From the NCBI RefSeq assembly GCF_003014715.1, contig NZ_PYAV01000007.1:165480-229479 (forward strand): 64,000 bases of DNA. Direction: 5' to 3'. The notes beneath the pieces were generated by a model, which was not told the origin of the DNA, made no database searches, and saw only the letters and a program-made list of their open reading frames with translations. Below are positions 35,935 through 44,011 of the stretch, piece after piece (position 1 is the stretch's first letter; every line of letters starts with the position of its first letter). The stretch is from Salsuginibacillus halophilus (GTDB taxonomy: Bacteria > Bacillota > Bacilli > Bacillales > Marinococcaceae). The position numbers were made by a program, and so were the translations under genes.

Positions 35935-35961
35935 GAACCGCCCAGGTGCCCCGGGCGGTTC
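35935..35961 (-). terminator. Hairpin behind the GntP gene
   Basis: Stem GAACCGCCC / GGGCGGTTC around AGGTGCCCC. On the minus strand it stands 10 bases after the permease stop but lacks a good U tract. It looks like a second, inverted version of the terminator at 35348-35377 (shared GGGCACCT loop and GCGGTT arms). Confidence 0.5.
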
Positions 35962-35970
35962 TTGTATAGG

Positions 35971-37248
35971 CTATGATAGAAAGATTTCTCCGAAGACGCC
36001 GAACATGAGTACAGAGACGACTGCCATGACAAGACCGATCAAGATTTCGTAAGGAACTAGTTTAAACCGGTCTTTCATGCTCATGTTGACACTTTCACGC
36101 GTGACGTGGAAGAACGATCCTTGCGGTGTATGGTCAAGTACAATCGTTCCGGCATGAAGCATTGCCGCTGCTGCAACGGCGTGCACGCCCATTGCAAGCA
36201 GCGTGTCAGCAAACGCACCGCCGGCAATCGCTGTACCTGCAGAAGTCGAACCGGTCGCCGCTCCCATAAACATCCCGGAGACTGGTGCGATCATATAATC
36301 CGGCAGACCAAGTACGTTTAACATGTAAGAGAGCTCGTCAACGAGCGTGGAATGGGTCAACACGCCGGCGAGGCTGCCGACACCGATAAATAGTACCGCT
36401 ACACCTACCATCTTACTTAAACCGCTCGCCGCAAAGCCTTTAAATTCTGAGAAACGCCCCATCGCAAGGGCACCGACTGCCCCGCCGGCAGGAAGCGCAA
36501 ACAACGGATCCACGTTCACCCCAAACAGCGGCTGCAGCATTAATAAACCTACAGCGGTTACAGGTGCAGCCAAAGATGCCGGCAGACTCGGCAGCTGTAA
36601 AAAGTCCTCATCTTCATCTTCTGGTCTCTCTACTTTATCTCCGCGGCCGGCAAGACGCTGGGCAATCATGAATGTTACGCCTAAACCGACGAGCCCGGGG
36701 ATCAAACCAGCTGCCATGACTGCCGTTAAACTGACGTCAAAGCTGTCGGCGACGGCAATCGTATTCGGGTTCGGCGAGAAAATATTTCCGGCTTTTCCTC
36801 CACCTGAAATTGCAAGCAGCACACCCATTTTTGAAATGTTCGCCCGGTGTGCAATGGAAAGCGCGATCGGGGCTACCGTTAGTACAGCAACAACGATAAA
36901 TACACCTACACCTGTTAAGATCATCGTCGCTGCAGCAATGGCAAGTAATGCTTTCCCTTCGCCCATCTTTTTAAAAATCGTTTCAGCAAGTGTTTTCGCC
37001 GCGCCTGATTCAATTAAAACACCGGCAAGCACGCCGGCGGCCAGGACACGTATAATGACGCTCACCATATCTTCAGCACCGCTCATCATGACAAGCATTG
37101 ATTCATCTAGTGTTAAACCACCGAGTAAGCTTGCTGCGAGCGCGCCAATCATCATCGCATATGTCGGAGACACATGCCGGATGATAAGTATAATGGCAAG
37201 TATTAATCCTGCGAGTGTCGCTAAGCTATGAATTTCAATGTCCGGCAT
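35971..37248 (-). CDS. GntP-family permease
   Basis: 425 residues with about 12 hydrophobic segments and the GntP/gluconate:H+ symporter layout; GAATGSTSAGTAIAGGAFAD and SGGGKAGNIFSPNPNTIAVAD are conserved loops. Members carry gluconate, fructuronate, D-serine or glycerate across the membrane; there is no neighbouring sugar-acid gene to fix the substrate. The start MPDIEIHS follows AAGGGGGCG. Convergent to the CheY/CheX pair. Confidence 0.87.
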   Translation of the reverse strand: MPDIEIHSLATLAGLILAIILIIRHVSPTYAMMIGALAASLLGGLTLDESMLVMMSGAEDMVSVIIRVLAAGVLAGVLIESGAAKTLAETIFKKMGEGKALLAIAAATMILTGVGVFIVVAVLTVAPIALSIAHRANISKMGVLLAISGGGKAGNIFSPNPNTIAVADSFDVSLTAVMAAGLIPGLVGLGVTFMIAQRLAGRGDKVERPEDEDEDFLQLPSLPASLAAPVTAVGLLMLQPLFGVNVDPLFALPAGGAVGALAMGRFSEFKGFAASGLSKMVGVAVLFIGVGSLAGVLTHSTLVDELSYMLNVLGLPDYMIAPVSGMFMGAATGSTSAGTAIAGGAFADTLLAMGVHAVAAAAMLHAGTIVLDHTPQGSFFHVTRESVNMSMKDRFKLVPYEILIGLVMAVVSVLMFGVFGEIFLS

Positions 37249-37358
37249 GTGTAACGCCCCCTTAAATTCGTTCTTATTTTTACACAACGGACATTAATTT
37301 AACATTCAAGCAGACACCCGGCAACAGATAAGTTGAAAAAAGTAAAACATGCATAAAA

Positions 37359-37385
37359 ACAGCTGCCACAGAGCGCGGCAGCTGT
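37359..37385 (-). terminator. Terminator beyond repeat copy 4
   Basis: Stem ACAGCTGCC / GGCAGCTGT followed on the minus strand by TTTTTATG. It lies about 620 bases beyond the nearest minus-strand gene (38012-38230), with repeat copy 4 in between. Confidence 0.75.
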
Positions 37386-37434
37386 AAACGCTTCCTTATT
37401 TTCTTTGTACGTGGCAGATCAATCTGCTTTCAAA

Positions 37435-38000
37435 CGTCGAAAAAGTACAAAACCTAAAACTTACGCGCAGCTTACTGCTCCGAGCTCCGCGAGCTGCCCT
37501 GTTAAGAGGATAAAATCCGAGAAATGAACGTGACCTCCACTACCAACGGACGCTTTCCCGAGGGCTTGGCTTCAGCTAACTTGTTCGAATATAAACCATT
37601 CAAACAAGTGGATCTTCAGCCTGCGCTAGATCCTCTGGGAGTCGCCGTCTTTCGTTTCGGTCACTTATAACATTTGAATAAGGTTCGTTGGGTAACTCAT
37701 AAAGCATCATGATGAAATAGATTCATGTAGCTATTTCATCAAAAAGCTCTCTAACATCATGACCATCAAATGACACAAGGCTGACAAGCACCAGCGGCGA
37801 CGCCTATGAAGAACAACGACTGAGAAAATCCCGCAGGCAGTGGTTTTCTGCCGAGGGGGTTGAGAGGTACAAGTGGCTAAGAAGACACGGTGAGATCAAG
37901 CGTGTGAGCAGATCAAACCGATGTCGCACTCGTGCCCTACGGGTGCAAGCGTCCGCCGAAAGCAACATCAGCCTTTGCTTTTTCAAGCGTTTGTCTAAGG
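37435..38000 (-). repeat. Dispersed palindromic repeat, copy 4
   Basis: The longest complete copy and almost all of the gap between the GntP and PLDc_N genes. Its core (37530-37664, 135 bp) runs GTGACC to GGTCAC; read on the minus strand the inner stem is ACTTGTTTGAA / TTCGAACAAGT (one G-U) with a 9-nt loop. The second module (AAATCCCGCAGGCAG, TGCCGAGGGGGTTGAG) lies at 37770-37866, and AAACCGATGTCGCAC near 37915. No gene seen. Confidence 0.88.
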
Positions 38001-38011
38001 TTGAAAGCGGC

Positions 38012-38230
38012 TCAGCCTGTTTTTTCTTTTTTCTTGCCGCGTCCGAATAAAAAGTAAAGGACCGGACCGAGAATATGGACAAATACGATGACAATGCCCC
38101 AAATAACTTTTGTTCCATTTGGCTGCGGCTGGCGAATTAAATCAATAAATGCCAGTAAAAACAGCATTAAACTTGCGAGCATGACGGGCGCAATCACCGA
38201 CCAGTTCGCGCCATCAAAGATTTCTAGCAT
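38012..38230 (-). CDS. PLDc_N-domain small membrane protein
   Basis: 72 residues: two hydrophobic helices (about 12-30 and 44-64) separated by a loop with IDLIRQPQPNGTKVIWGIVI, the pattern of the phospholipase D nuclease N-terminal (PLDc_N) domain, and a Lys-rich tail. It is separate from the true phospholipase D-like gene upstream (gap of about 70 bases) and could partner it. Good ribosome binding site (GGGGGAAA). Confidence 0.8.
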   Translation of the reverse strand: MLEIFDGANWSVIAPVMLASLMLFLLAFIDLIRQPQPNGTKVIWGIVIVFVHILGPVLYFLFGRGKKKEKTG

Positions 38231-38299
38231 CGTCTTTTCCCCCTTTGCGTCAACACCTTTTATGTTTTACTTGTTCCCTGAAACTGATTGTTTTACACG

Positions 38300-39709
38300 T
38301 TAAAAGGTGGACAACCCACTTCGCTCCTGGAGCTGGTAAGCGCTCTGTTTTAATCTTCGCTTCGATAATTGATCAGTTGAGGCACATGTGAATGTTTCAT
38401 CTTTATTCTCCCACAACCGCTCAAGGTACGCCGATGCATCTTGAAAAACCGGTGCTGCCGGCGAACCTTCAAAGGCTACATTCGTTTCAAGGTTGAAATC
38501 ATTTAAGTTACGGCGGGTAAAGTTGGCCGAGCCTAAGATCAACTGCGCTGTTTCCTCGCTTTCACGGAATAACAGCTTCGTATGAAACTGCTCCACCCCG
38601 GTTTGATACCAGCGGATGTTCACCCCAGCTTTGGCAAGTTCTTCAGCAGCCGGCCGATTAGGAATGCCGCCTTTTTTCCGGCCGAAAGCTTCCTCGTTGT
38701 CATCGAGTATCAAACGGACATCCACCCCTCTTGCAGCGGCTGCTTTTAATTCCGCCATCAACGTTCGTTCTGACACGTAAAAGGACGCAATCCAGAGTAT
38801 GTCCTCTCCTTGTGCCGCCTGTGCCGCCTGCACCGCCTTTAAGACAGCTTCTTTAATCCGGCTTTCTGTTAAAATCCGGGCTTTGACGTCACCTTCCTCG
38901 TTTTTAACAGCAGTTCGTTTATTCGTAAACGCCGGCAGCGGGCGTGGTGACCAGTGTAAAATCGGCTGTTCAGAGCGGAGTAGATCTTCAATCATAGTGC
39001 CGCTGAATTTGACGGCGACATTGGAGTGCCAGGCACTTTCATTATGCGGATTAGCCGAAGCAACGATCGCCTCTTTTTCAGAAGCAATAGTTTTACGGTG
39101 ATTCGCTTTAAATGTGACAAGCTCCAAGTAAGAACGAAGCGGCACTTTAGCTTCTTTTGGATTGATGGGGTTGATCAAGGACCCCCCTTCTTTTCGGTTG
39201 ATCCGGCTGAAAATCCCCCGCCAAAACGGGGCATACAACGGATTGGAATCGCGCAGCTGATCCGTCTCCGTAAAGATAACAGGAATCCCGGCATGTTCAA
39301 GCCGCTGGAAATGTTTTGCGGGCGCCCCGCCGTATACTGTGTTGACCCGGTCGGTGATAACAGCTACTTGAAGCTGAGGCACTTCACGCTTTCGTTGAAT
39401 TAACTGATCGGTTAACACTTCAGCCCGTGGAGGAAACTTACTTTCTTTTGCATCATGAAACAAAAACATATCCAAAAGCAGAAAAGATTCTGCTTCAGCC
39501 ACAACGTTTAAAATCGCCGGAAAAATCTGCTCCTCACGCTTGTCTCCATTTTGGTACGTTACGTCATACAAAAACGCGGCTTCGTGATCCAGGCGGGCCG
39601 GCCCGCGAAACGAGGTGCCTGCTGGTGTCTTACGTCGCAAAGTGCGGAAGAGCCCGAACGCATAAAGACTTAAAGGGAGTGCAGCAAACGTTAAAAGACT
39701 TTTTTTCAT
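38300..39709 (-). CDS. Phospholipase D-like protein with HKE instead of HKD motifs
   Basis: 469 residues. One N-terminal transmembrane or signal anchor (about 4-20) is followed by two PLD repeats. The active-site motifs are H204-R-K206...E211 and H376-T-K378...E383: both normal aspartates are glutamate. Later Asn and Glu contacts (SANP, GSANFTRRN) are kept. The family includes phosphatidyl transferases and nucleases. The start MKKSLLTF follows AAGGAGG; the open frame extends 97 codons further upstream but overlaps the divergent msrA promoter and has no ribosome binding site. Confidence 0.85.
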   Translation of the reverse strand: MKKSLLTFAALPLSLYAFGLFRTLRRKTPAGTSFRGPARLDHEAAFLYDVTYQNGDKREEQIFPAILNVVAEAESFLLLDMFLFHDAKESKFPPRAEVLTDQLIQRKREVPQLQVAVITDRVNTVYGGAPAKHFQRLEHAGIPVIFTETDQLRDSNPLYAPFWRGIFSRINRKEGGSLINPINPKEAKVPLRSYLELVTFKANHRKTIASEKEAIVASANPHNESAWHSNVAVKFSGTMIEDLLRSEQPILHWSPRPLPAFTNKRTAVKNEEGDVKARILTESRIKEAVLKAVQAAQAAQGEDILWIASFYVSERTLMAELKAAAARGVDVRLILDDNEEAFGRKKGGIPNRPAAEELAKAGVNIRWYQTGVEQFHTKLLFRESEETAQLILGSANFTRRNLNDFNLETNVAFEGSPAAPVFQDASAYLERLWENKDETFTCASTDQLSKRRLKQSAYQLQERSGLSTF

Positions 39710-39787
39710 CATGAGCCTCCTTGATTTTTTCTTAATAGCCTGGCGTGCTACAATGTTTCCATGATTTGAAGTGAAGGAGTGAGCGGC

Positions 39788-40318
39788 ATGACTGAATCCT
39801 ATGAAACTGCAACTTTTGCCGGCGGATGCTTCTGGTGTATGGTGCAGCCGTTTGAAGAGATGGATGGGATTATTAACGTCGCCTCTGGTTACAGTGGCGG
39901 ACATACCGAAAATCCGACTTATGAAGATGTGAAAACTGGAACGACCGGTCATTACGAAGTTGTACAAATCGTGTTTGATCCGGAAAAGTTCAGTTATCAA
40001 CAACTGCTTGACTTATACTGGGTACAGGTTGATCCGACCGATCCGGACGGACAGTTTCACGACCGCGGCCCGCAGTACCGGACAGCGATTTTTTATCACA
40101 ATGATCAGCAGAAAGAACTTGCGGAAGCTTCAAAAAACGCACTTGCTGAAAGCGGCCGCTTCAATGCACCGATCGTGACGGAGATTTTACCCGCTGCACC
40201 GTTTTACACAGCTGAAGACAATCACCAAAAGTTTCACCAAAAAAATCCTGAAGCTTATAAAGAAGACCGTAAAGAATCCGGCCGCGATGAATTTATTGCA
40301 ACGTACTGGAACAGTTAA
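39788..40318 (+). CDS. msrA: Peptide methionine sulfoxide reductase MsrA
   Basis: 176 residues, single MsrA domain: catalytic Cys in FAGGCFWCM, YSGGHTENPTYEDV, GHYEVVQIVFDP, DPTDPDGQFHDRGPQYRTAIF. It reduces S-methionine sulfoxide in proteins using thioredoxin. ATG 39788 after GAAGGAG; the GTG three codons earlier overlaps the ribosome binding site. Confidence 0.95.
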   Translation: MTESYETATFAGGCFWCMVQPFEEMDGIINVASGYSGGHTENPTYEDVKTGTTGHYEVVQIVFDPEKFSYQQLLDLYWVQVDPTDPDGQFHDRGPQYRTAIFYHNDQQKELAEASKNALAESGRFNAPIVTEILPAAPFYTAEDNHQKFHQKNPEAYKEDRKESGRDEFIATYWNS

Positions 40319-40340
40319 GGCACGCAGGTTTGATTAAGCT

Positions 40341-41483
40341 TTAACCTGCTGCCGCACGCGGGCACACGCGTCGTAAAACGCTTTTTCTTCTTCTTTCGTT
40401 AGCGGCCACCTGCCCATACATTTTCCGGCTGTATAGCTGCACAGCCTGGCGCAGGGCCGTGTTTCCAGGTTGATCGTTTTCCCACTCTTTCAATGCTTCG
40501 TGCACCTGCCGCGGGTAACCGGCTTGGGCGAGCGCTTTTTCTGTTTTCTGCAGCTCTCGTCCAAAACGTGTAGCGCGCGGCTGTTCTGCCGCCTGTTGCT
40601 CTGGCTGAACTTGGTGAGGTGCGGGAGCCTTTGTCGTTTCAATCTGCTGAGGTTTCTGCCTGAGCAGCTTTCTTAAGACGTACAAAGCCATTGCGGCGAT
40701 CAACGCGACAGCCCCCACAGAAATCCAAAAGCTGTTCCACTCCCCTAACCCTTCACGTTCCGAACGTTCTGCAGCTTCCTCACTTGTTTCCTCCTCCGGG
40801 ACTTCCGGCGGTGGCGGCTCACCTTGGGCAGCGCGCAGCCACTCGTACACCCCTTCAACCGCTGAATTTGTGAGCACTTGCGTCATGTGAATCGCGCCGC
40901 CAAACACCGCTGCGCCCCCTTGGGTGATCAACGGATAAACGGCACCTGCCAGAGCCAAAATCCCGCCAAGAACGCAAAATGGTACCATACCCCACAAAAG
41001 CTGACCTCTGCGTGCAAATCCTGCCGCCGCTGCGGCCGTTACGCTGTGCAGCAAGACAACAAAAGCGGCGGGAACAAGTGCGAGCCAAAGTAAAACGTGT
41101 GCCGACGCAAGTGTTGGATGCAACCCGTACACGAACAAAGCAAAGAGCGGGGTAAGGCCGGCCGCGAATAGGGCGTCATGTCTCTCTTCGTAACTTTCCT
41201 GCTCGAGCCGTTCATGCATGAACACAAAAAACATAGAGATGAAGATCACTGTAAAAAGCGGGAGCTGAACCACAAGTCCAGCGATTGTATAAACGAGCCA
41301 AGTGAGCACACGTTGACTTCGAGGCTGCAGCTGCTTTTTGAAAAGCAGCCACCCGGCTAATCCTGCGCCAATCCACAGCATAAATGGAAGGACCGGCGGC
41401 CAACCTCCTTCCGCACCGTACACAAAGACAAGTCCGACATAACCAAGGAAATAATAAAGCAGCATCTCAACTATACGGACCAT
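40341..41483 (-). CDS. Membrane protein with C-terminal DUF4129-like domain
   Basis: 380 residues. About seven hydrophobic segments up to residue 205, an acidic proline-rich linker, another transmembrane helix (about 240-260) and a cytoplasmic C-terminal helical domain (about 305-370, LQKTEKALAQAGYPRQ...LYSRKMYG) that resembles DUF4129. The start MVRIVEM overlaps the end of the DUF58 gene by 13 bases. In many bacteria this position in MoxR-DUF58 operons is held by a transglutaminase fused to DUF4129; here only the DUF4129 part is present. Confidence 0.7.
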   Translation of the reverse strand: MVRIVEMLLYYFLGYVGLVFVYGAEGGWPPVLPFMLWIGAGLAGWLLFKKQLQPRSQRVLTWLVYTIAGLVVQLPLFTVIFISMFFVFMHERLEQESYEERHDALFAAGLTPLFALFVYGLHPTLASAHVLLWLALVPAAFVVLLHSVTAAAAAGFARRGQLLWGMVPFCVLGGILALAGAVYPLITQGGAAVFGGAIHMTQVLTNSAVEGVYEWLRAAQGEPPPPEVPEEETSEEAAERSEREGLGEWNSFWISVGAVALIAAMALYVLRKLLRQKPQQIETTKAPAPHQVQPEQQAAEQPRATRFGRELQKTEKALAQAGYPRQVHEALKEWENDQPGNTALRQAVQLYSRKMYGQVAANERRRKSVLRRVCPRAAAG

Positions 41484-42676
41484 TGGGCACCCTGCCTTTC
41501 GTGCATATCCGGCGCCGTTTTTGTAACAACTGTCCCCTGTGCCTGCCATACTTGATAACTCGGCAGATCTTCACCACTCGGACCGATGTGAATTAACACA
41601 GGAGGAATCACATCCCGCTGTTTAATGAACGCATACGTTTTCCAAAGCGGTGTGATGACAGCCTGCGCCCGGATTTTTGCAAGCAGCTGCATGCCTTCAC
41701 GTAAGCCGGACGCACCTTCTTTATGCAAAAGCGACACAACCCCTTGTGACTGGGGATATTGTAAGTTGATATATAACGAAAACGGGATCTGCTTTTCTTC
41801 TGCTCTCATCATATACCAAACGGCATACTGCACCTGCGTTTCAAAGTTTTGTGACGACGTTTCATTTAAATGAAGAATGATCGTCCACATTTGATACTGT
41901 TCTGTCTCAAAGGTGCGCACCTGCGTATGCTGCATGCGCGCTGTTGCTCTCCAGTCAATGTTACGGACATTGTCCCCATACGTATAGTCACGGGTGCCGG
42001 ACGGTTCAAGCCGATTCTCAAACGGTGTAAAAGGTACAAGTTCTGAACCTGGATGCTGTCTCGCAGCCTCAGCAGGTGGTGCCGGCATGCTTAGTGTCGG
42101 GTATACGCATAGATTTGTCGTTGCTTTCGGATAAAATGTTTTGGTTACTTTACCGAAACGGAGCGGATCTGTAAGCGTCAGTTCTACCGCGCGTAAATCA
42201 GCCGTCCCGCGCTTAACAGTTGTGAACGGCAGGTGAATCTCTTTTACAGCTTTTGGCCCGAGCACCAAGGGAAAAGTTTGCTCGTCAGACTGCGGCGACC
42301 CGTCTTCAAATGCCACCGCCCGGCTTGTGTTATGTACTCGAATGCGAACCTCTGCTTCCCATACCGGCAGCATACCAGGGTTTTTTACTTGAATGGCAAG
42401 CTTGCCGGCGTCATTTGGAAAGTACCATTGCGCTTGATCAAACGAAATAACTTGAAGGTGCTTATTCATCCACCAAAAGTATAGATTCGTCCACCCTACA
42501 AAAAGGAGCCCGGAGAGTCCTGCGAGTATGACAGGAAGCAGGGAAAACAAATAACCGAGCAGCAGCAGAAGTGGTGCTGTATAAACGAGCCATTGAAAAC
42601 GCGGTACATAACGAATCTGAAAATTTTCAGATGGTTCCTTTCGTTTCTGTCGGAACTTCAATCTCTTGAAATACAA
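41471..42676 (-). CDS. DUF58 (VWA-like) membrane protein
   Basis: 401 residues with two N-terminal transmembrane helices (about 30-70) and the DUF58 signature around GTRDYTYGDNVRNIDWRATARM. The TTG start follows AAGGAGG at some distance and makes a 50-base overlap with the upstream moxR gene. DUF58 proteins act with MoxR ATPases, probably in maturation of a membrane complex; B. subtilis yeaC-yeaD-yebA is a comparable set. Confidence 0.82.
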   Translation of the reverse strand: MYFKRLKFRQKRKEPSENFQIRYVPRFQWLVYTAPLLLLLGYLFSLLPVILAGLSGLLFVGWTNLYFWWMNKHLQVISFDQAQWYFPNDAGKLAIQVKNPGMLPVWEAEVRIRVHNTSRAVAFEDGSPQSDEQTFPLVLGPKAVKEIHLPFTTVKRGTADLRAVELTLTDPLRFGKVTKTFYPKATTNLCVYPTLSMPAPPAEAARQHPGSELVPFTPFENRLEPSGTRDYTYGDNVRNIDWRATARMQHTQVRTFETEQYQMWTIILHLNETSSQNFETQVQYAVWYMMRAEEKQIPFSLYINLQYPQSQGVVSLLHKEGASGLREGMQLLAKIRAQAVITPLWKTYAFIKQRDVIPPVLIHIGPSGEDLPSYQVWQAQGTVVTKTAPDMHERQGAQWSV

Positions 42677-43577
42677 GCTCTAATACATCCTCCTTACGGT
42701 ACTGTAACGCAGCTTCCATCGTTAAAACGAGCCGGTGCGCGAGTACGTCGCCTGCAAGCGCTCGTATATCATCCGGCTCCACATAATTCCGGCCATGAAG
42801 AAAAGCATACGTCTGCAGTGTTTGATGAAACAACAGCGTACCGCGCGGGCTGACGCCGACGGCTGTATGTTTGGATGCACGGGTCGCACGAATCACCTGC
42901 AGCATATAGCTTTTCACTTCAGGTGCTATATGTACACGGCGGGCTTCCTGTTTCAGCTCACGAAGCTGAGCAGGGGTAAGGCAGATGTTTAGCTGTGCCT
43001 CAGGGCGATCATTTTCGCTGTATAAGTTGATCATTTCCTCTTCTTCTTCAGGGGTTGGATAATCTACGTTAAGCATCATTAGGAATCGATCAAGCTGTGC
43101 TTCCGGAAGCGGAAACGTGCCCTGCCCTGATTCTACTGGGTTTTGTGTAGCGATGACGAAAAACGGGCTGGGGAGCGCCATCGTCTCACGGCCAATCGTC
43201 ACCTGCTTTTCCTCCATCGCTTCAAGGAGGCTCGCCTGTGTTTTTGGTGTCGCTCGGTTAATTTCATCGACTAAAAGAATTTGAGTCATCACCGGGCCCG
43301 GTCTCGTTTCAAATCCATTTTGTTGTTGGTTGTAAATTTCAATCCCTGTCACATCTGACGGCAGCACATCCGGGGTAAACTGAACCCTTTGAAAGCTGCA
43401 GTCCATCACAGCCGCAACCGTACGCGCAAGCTTTGTTTTACCTGTCCCCGGTACATCTTCAAGCAGCACATGGCCTCCTGTGATCATCGCGGTTAACAAT
43501 TTTTGCACCAGCTTGTCTTTTCCGATCAATACTTTTGATACTTCTTCTTGCAGTTGTTGTAAACTCTCATGTCCCAA
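42627..43577 (-). CDS. MoxR-family AAA+ ATPase
   Basis: 316 residues with Walker A (EDVPGTGKTKLA), Walker B (ILLVDEINRATPKTQ), sensor 1 (FFVIATQNP) and the C-terminal GVSPRGTLLFHQ and DDIRALAGDVLAHRLV of the MoxR subfamily. A chaperone-like ATPase acting with the DUF58 partner encoded downstream. Confidence 0.92.
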   Translation of the reverse strand: MGHESLQQLQEEVSKVLIGKDKLVQKLLTAMITGGHVLLEDVPGTGKTKLARTVAAVMDCSFQRVQFTPDVLPSDVTGIEIYNQQQNGFETRPGPVMTQILLVDEINRATPKTQASLLEAMEEKQVTIGRETMALPSPFFVIATQNPVESGQGTFPLPEAQLDRFLMMLNVDYPTPEEEEEMINLYSENDRPEAQLNICLTPAQLRELKQEARRVHIAPEVKSYMLQVIRATRASKHTAVGVSPRGTLLFHQTLQTYAFLHGRNYVEPDDIRALAGDVLAHRLVLTMEAALQYRKEDVLELVFQEIEVPTETKGTI

Positions 43578-43604
43578 CGTTTCGCCTCCTTAAAATAACG
43601 GATG

Positions 43605-43630
43605 AAGGATACCGGCACCCCGGTATCCTT
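43605..43630 (-). terminator. Hairpin between repeat copy 5 and moxR
   Basis: Perfect stem AAGGATACCGG / CCGGTATCCTT with a 4-nt loop. The U tract is weak on either strand. Its right arm (CGGTATCCT) is repeated beyond repeat copy 5 at 43998-44006. Confidence 0.5.
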
Positions 43631-43659
43631 TCAACGTTTCGATAAACTATGACTCAATT

Positions 43660-43997
43660 CGCTTTTCCGCAGACACTTGCACCGTGAAGGCACAAGGGCG
43701 ACATTGGTTTGATCTTGTGCCGCCTCGATTTTCTCGTCAAGCTTGCGTCATTTGAGAGTTATCAATGATACCGGAAGCTACATCTATATGAACCTATTTC
43801 ATCACGACGCTTTATGAGTGACCGGAACGAAAGACGGCGACTCCCAGAGGATCTAGCGCAGGCTGAAGATCCACTTTTTCGAAAGGTCTTTATTCGAAAA
43901 AGTTAGCTGAAGCCAAGCCCTCGGGAAAGCGTCCGTCGGTAGTGGAGGTCACGTTCATTGCTCGGATTTTATCCTCTTCATAAAGCAGCCGGCAGCT
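43660..43997 (+). repeat. Dispersed palindromic repeat, copy 5
   Basis: Occupies the gap between moxR and yhbH. Core 43818-43952 (135 bp), GTGACC to GGTCAC, with a perfect inner 11-bp stem ACTTTTTCGAA / TTCGAAAAAGT and a 9-nt loop. The left part is a degenerate form of the flanking modules (GGCGACATTGGTTTGATC; CTTGCGTCATTTGA). No gene seen. Confidence 0.88.
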
Positions 43998-44011
43998 CGG
44001 TATCCTGGCGG

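Noticed and set aside
36347..37231. 294-codon plus-strand frame.
   Set aside because: Antisense to the GntP permease; composition (Ala, Thr, Pro, Ser) is that of a shadow frame.
39713..40003. 97-codon N-terminal extension of the phospholipase D-like gene.
   Set aside because: It overlaps the msrA start and promoter region, and the internal ATG has a strong ribosome binding site and a signal anchor right after it.
40323..40350. Inverted repeat GCAGGTT / AACCTGC between msrA and the DUF4129 gene as a terminator.
   Set aside because: Short stem without a T run on either strand, partly inside the DUF4129 coding end; not enough to call.
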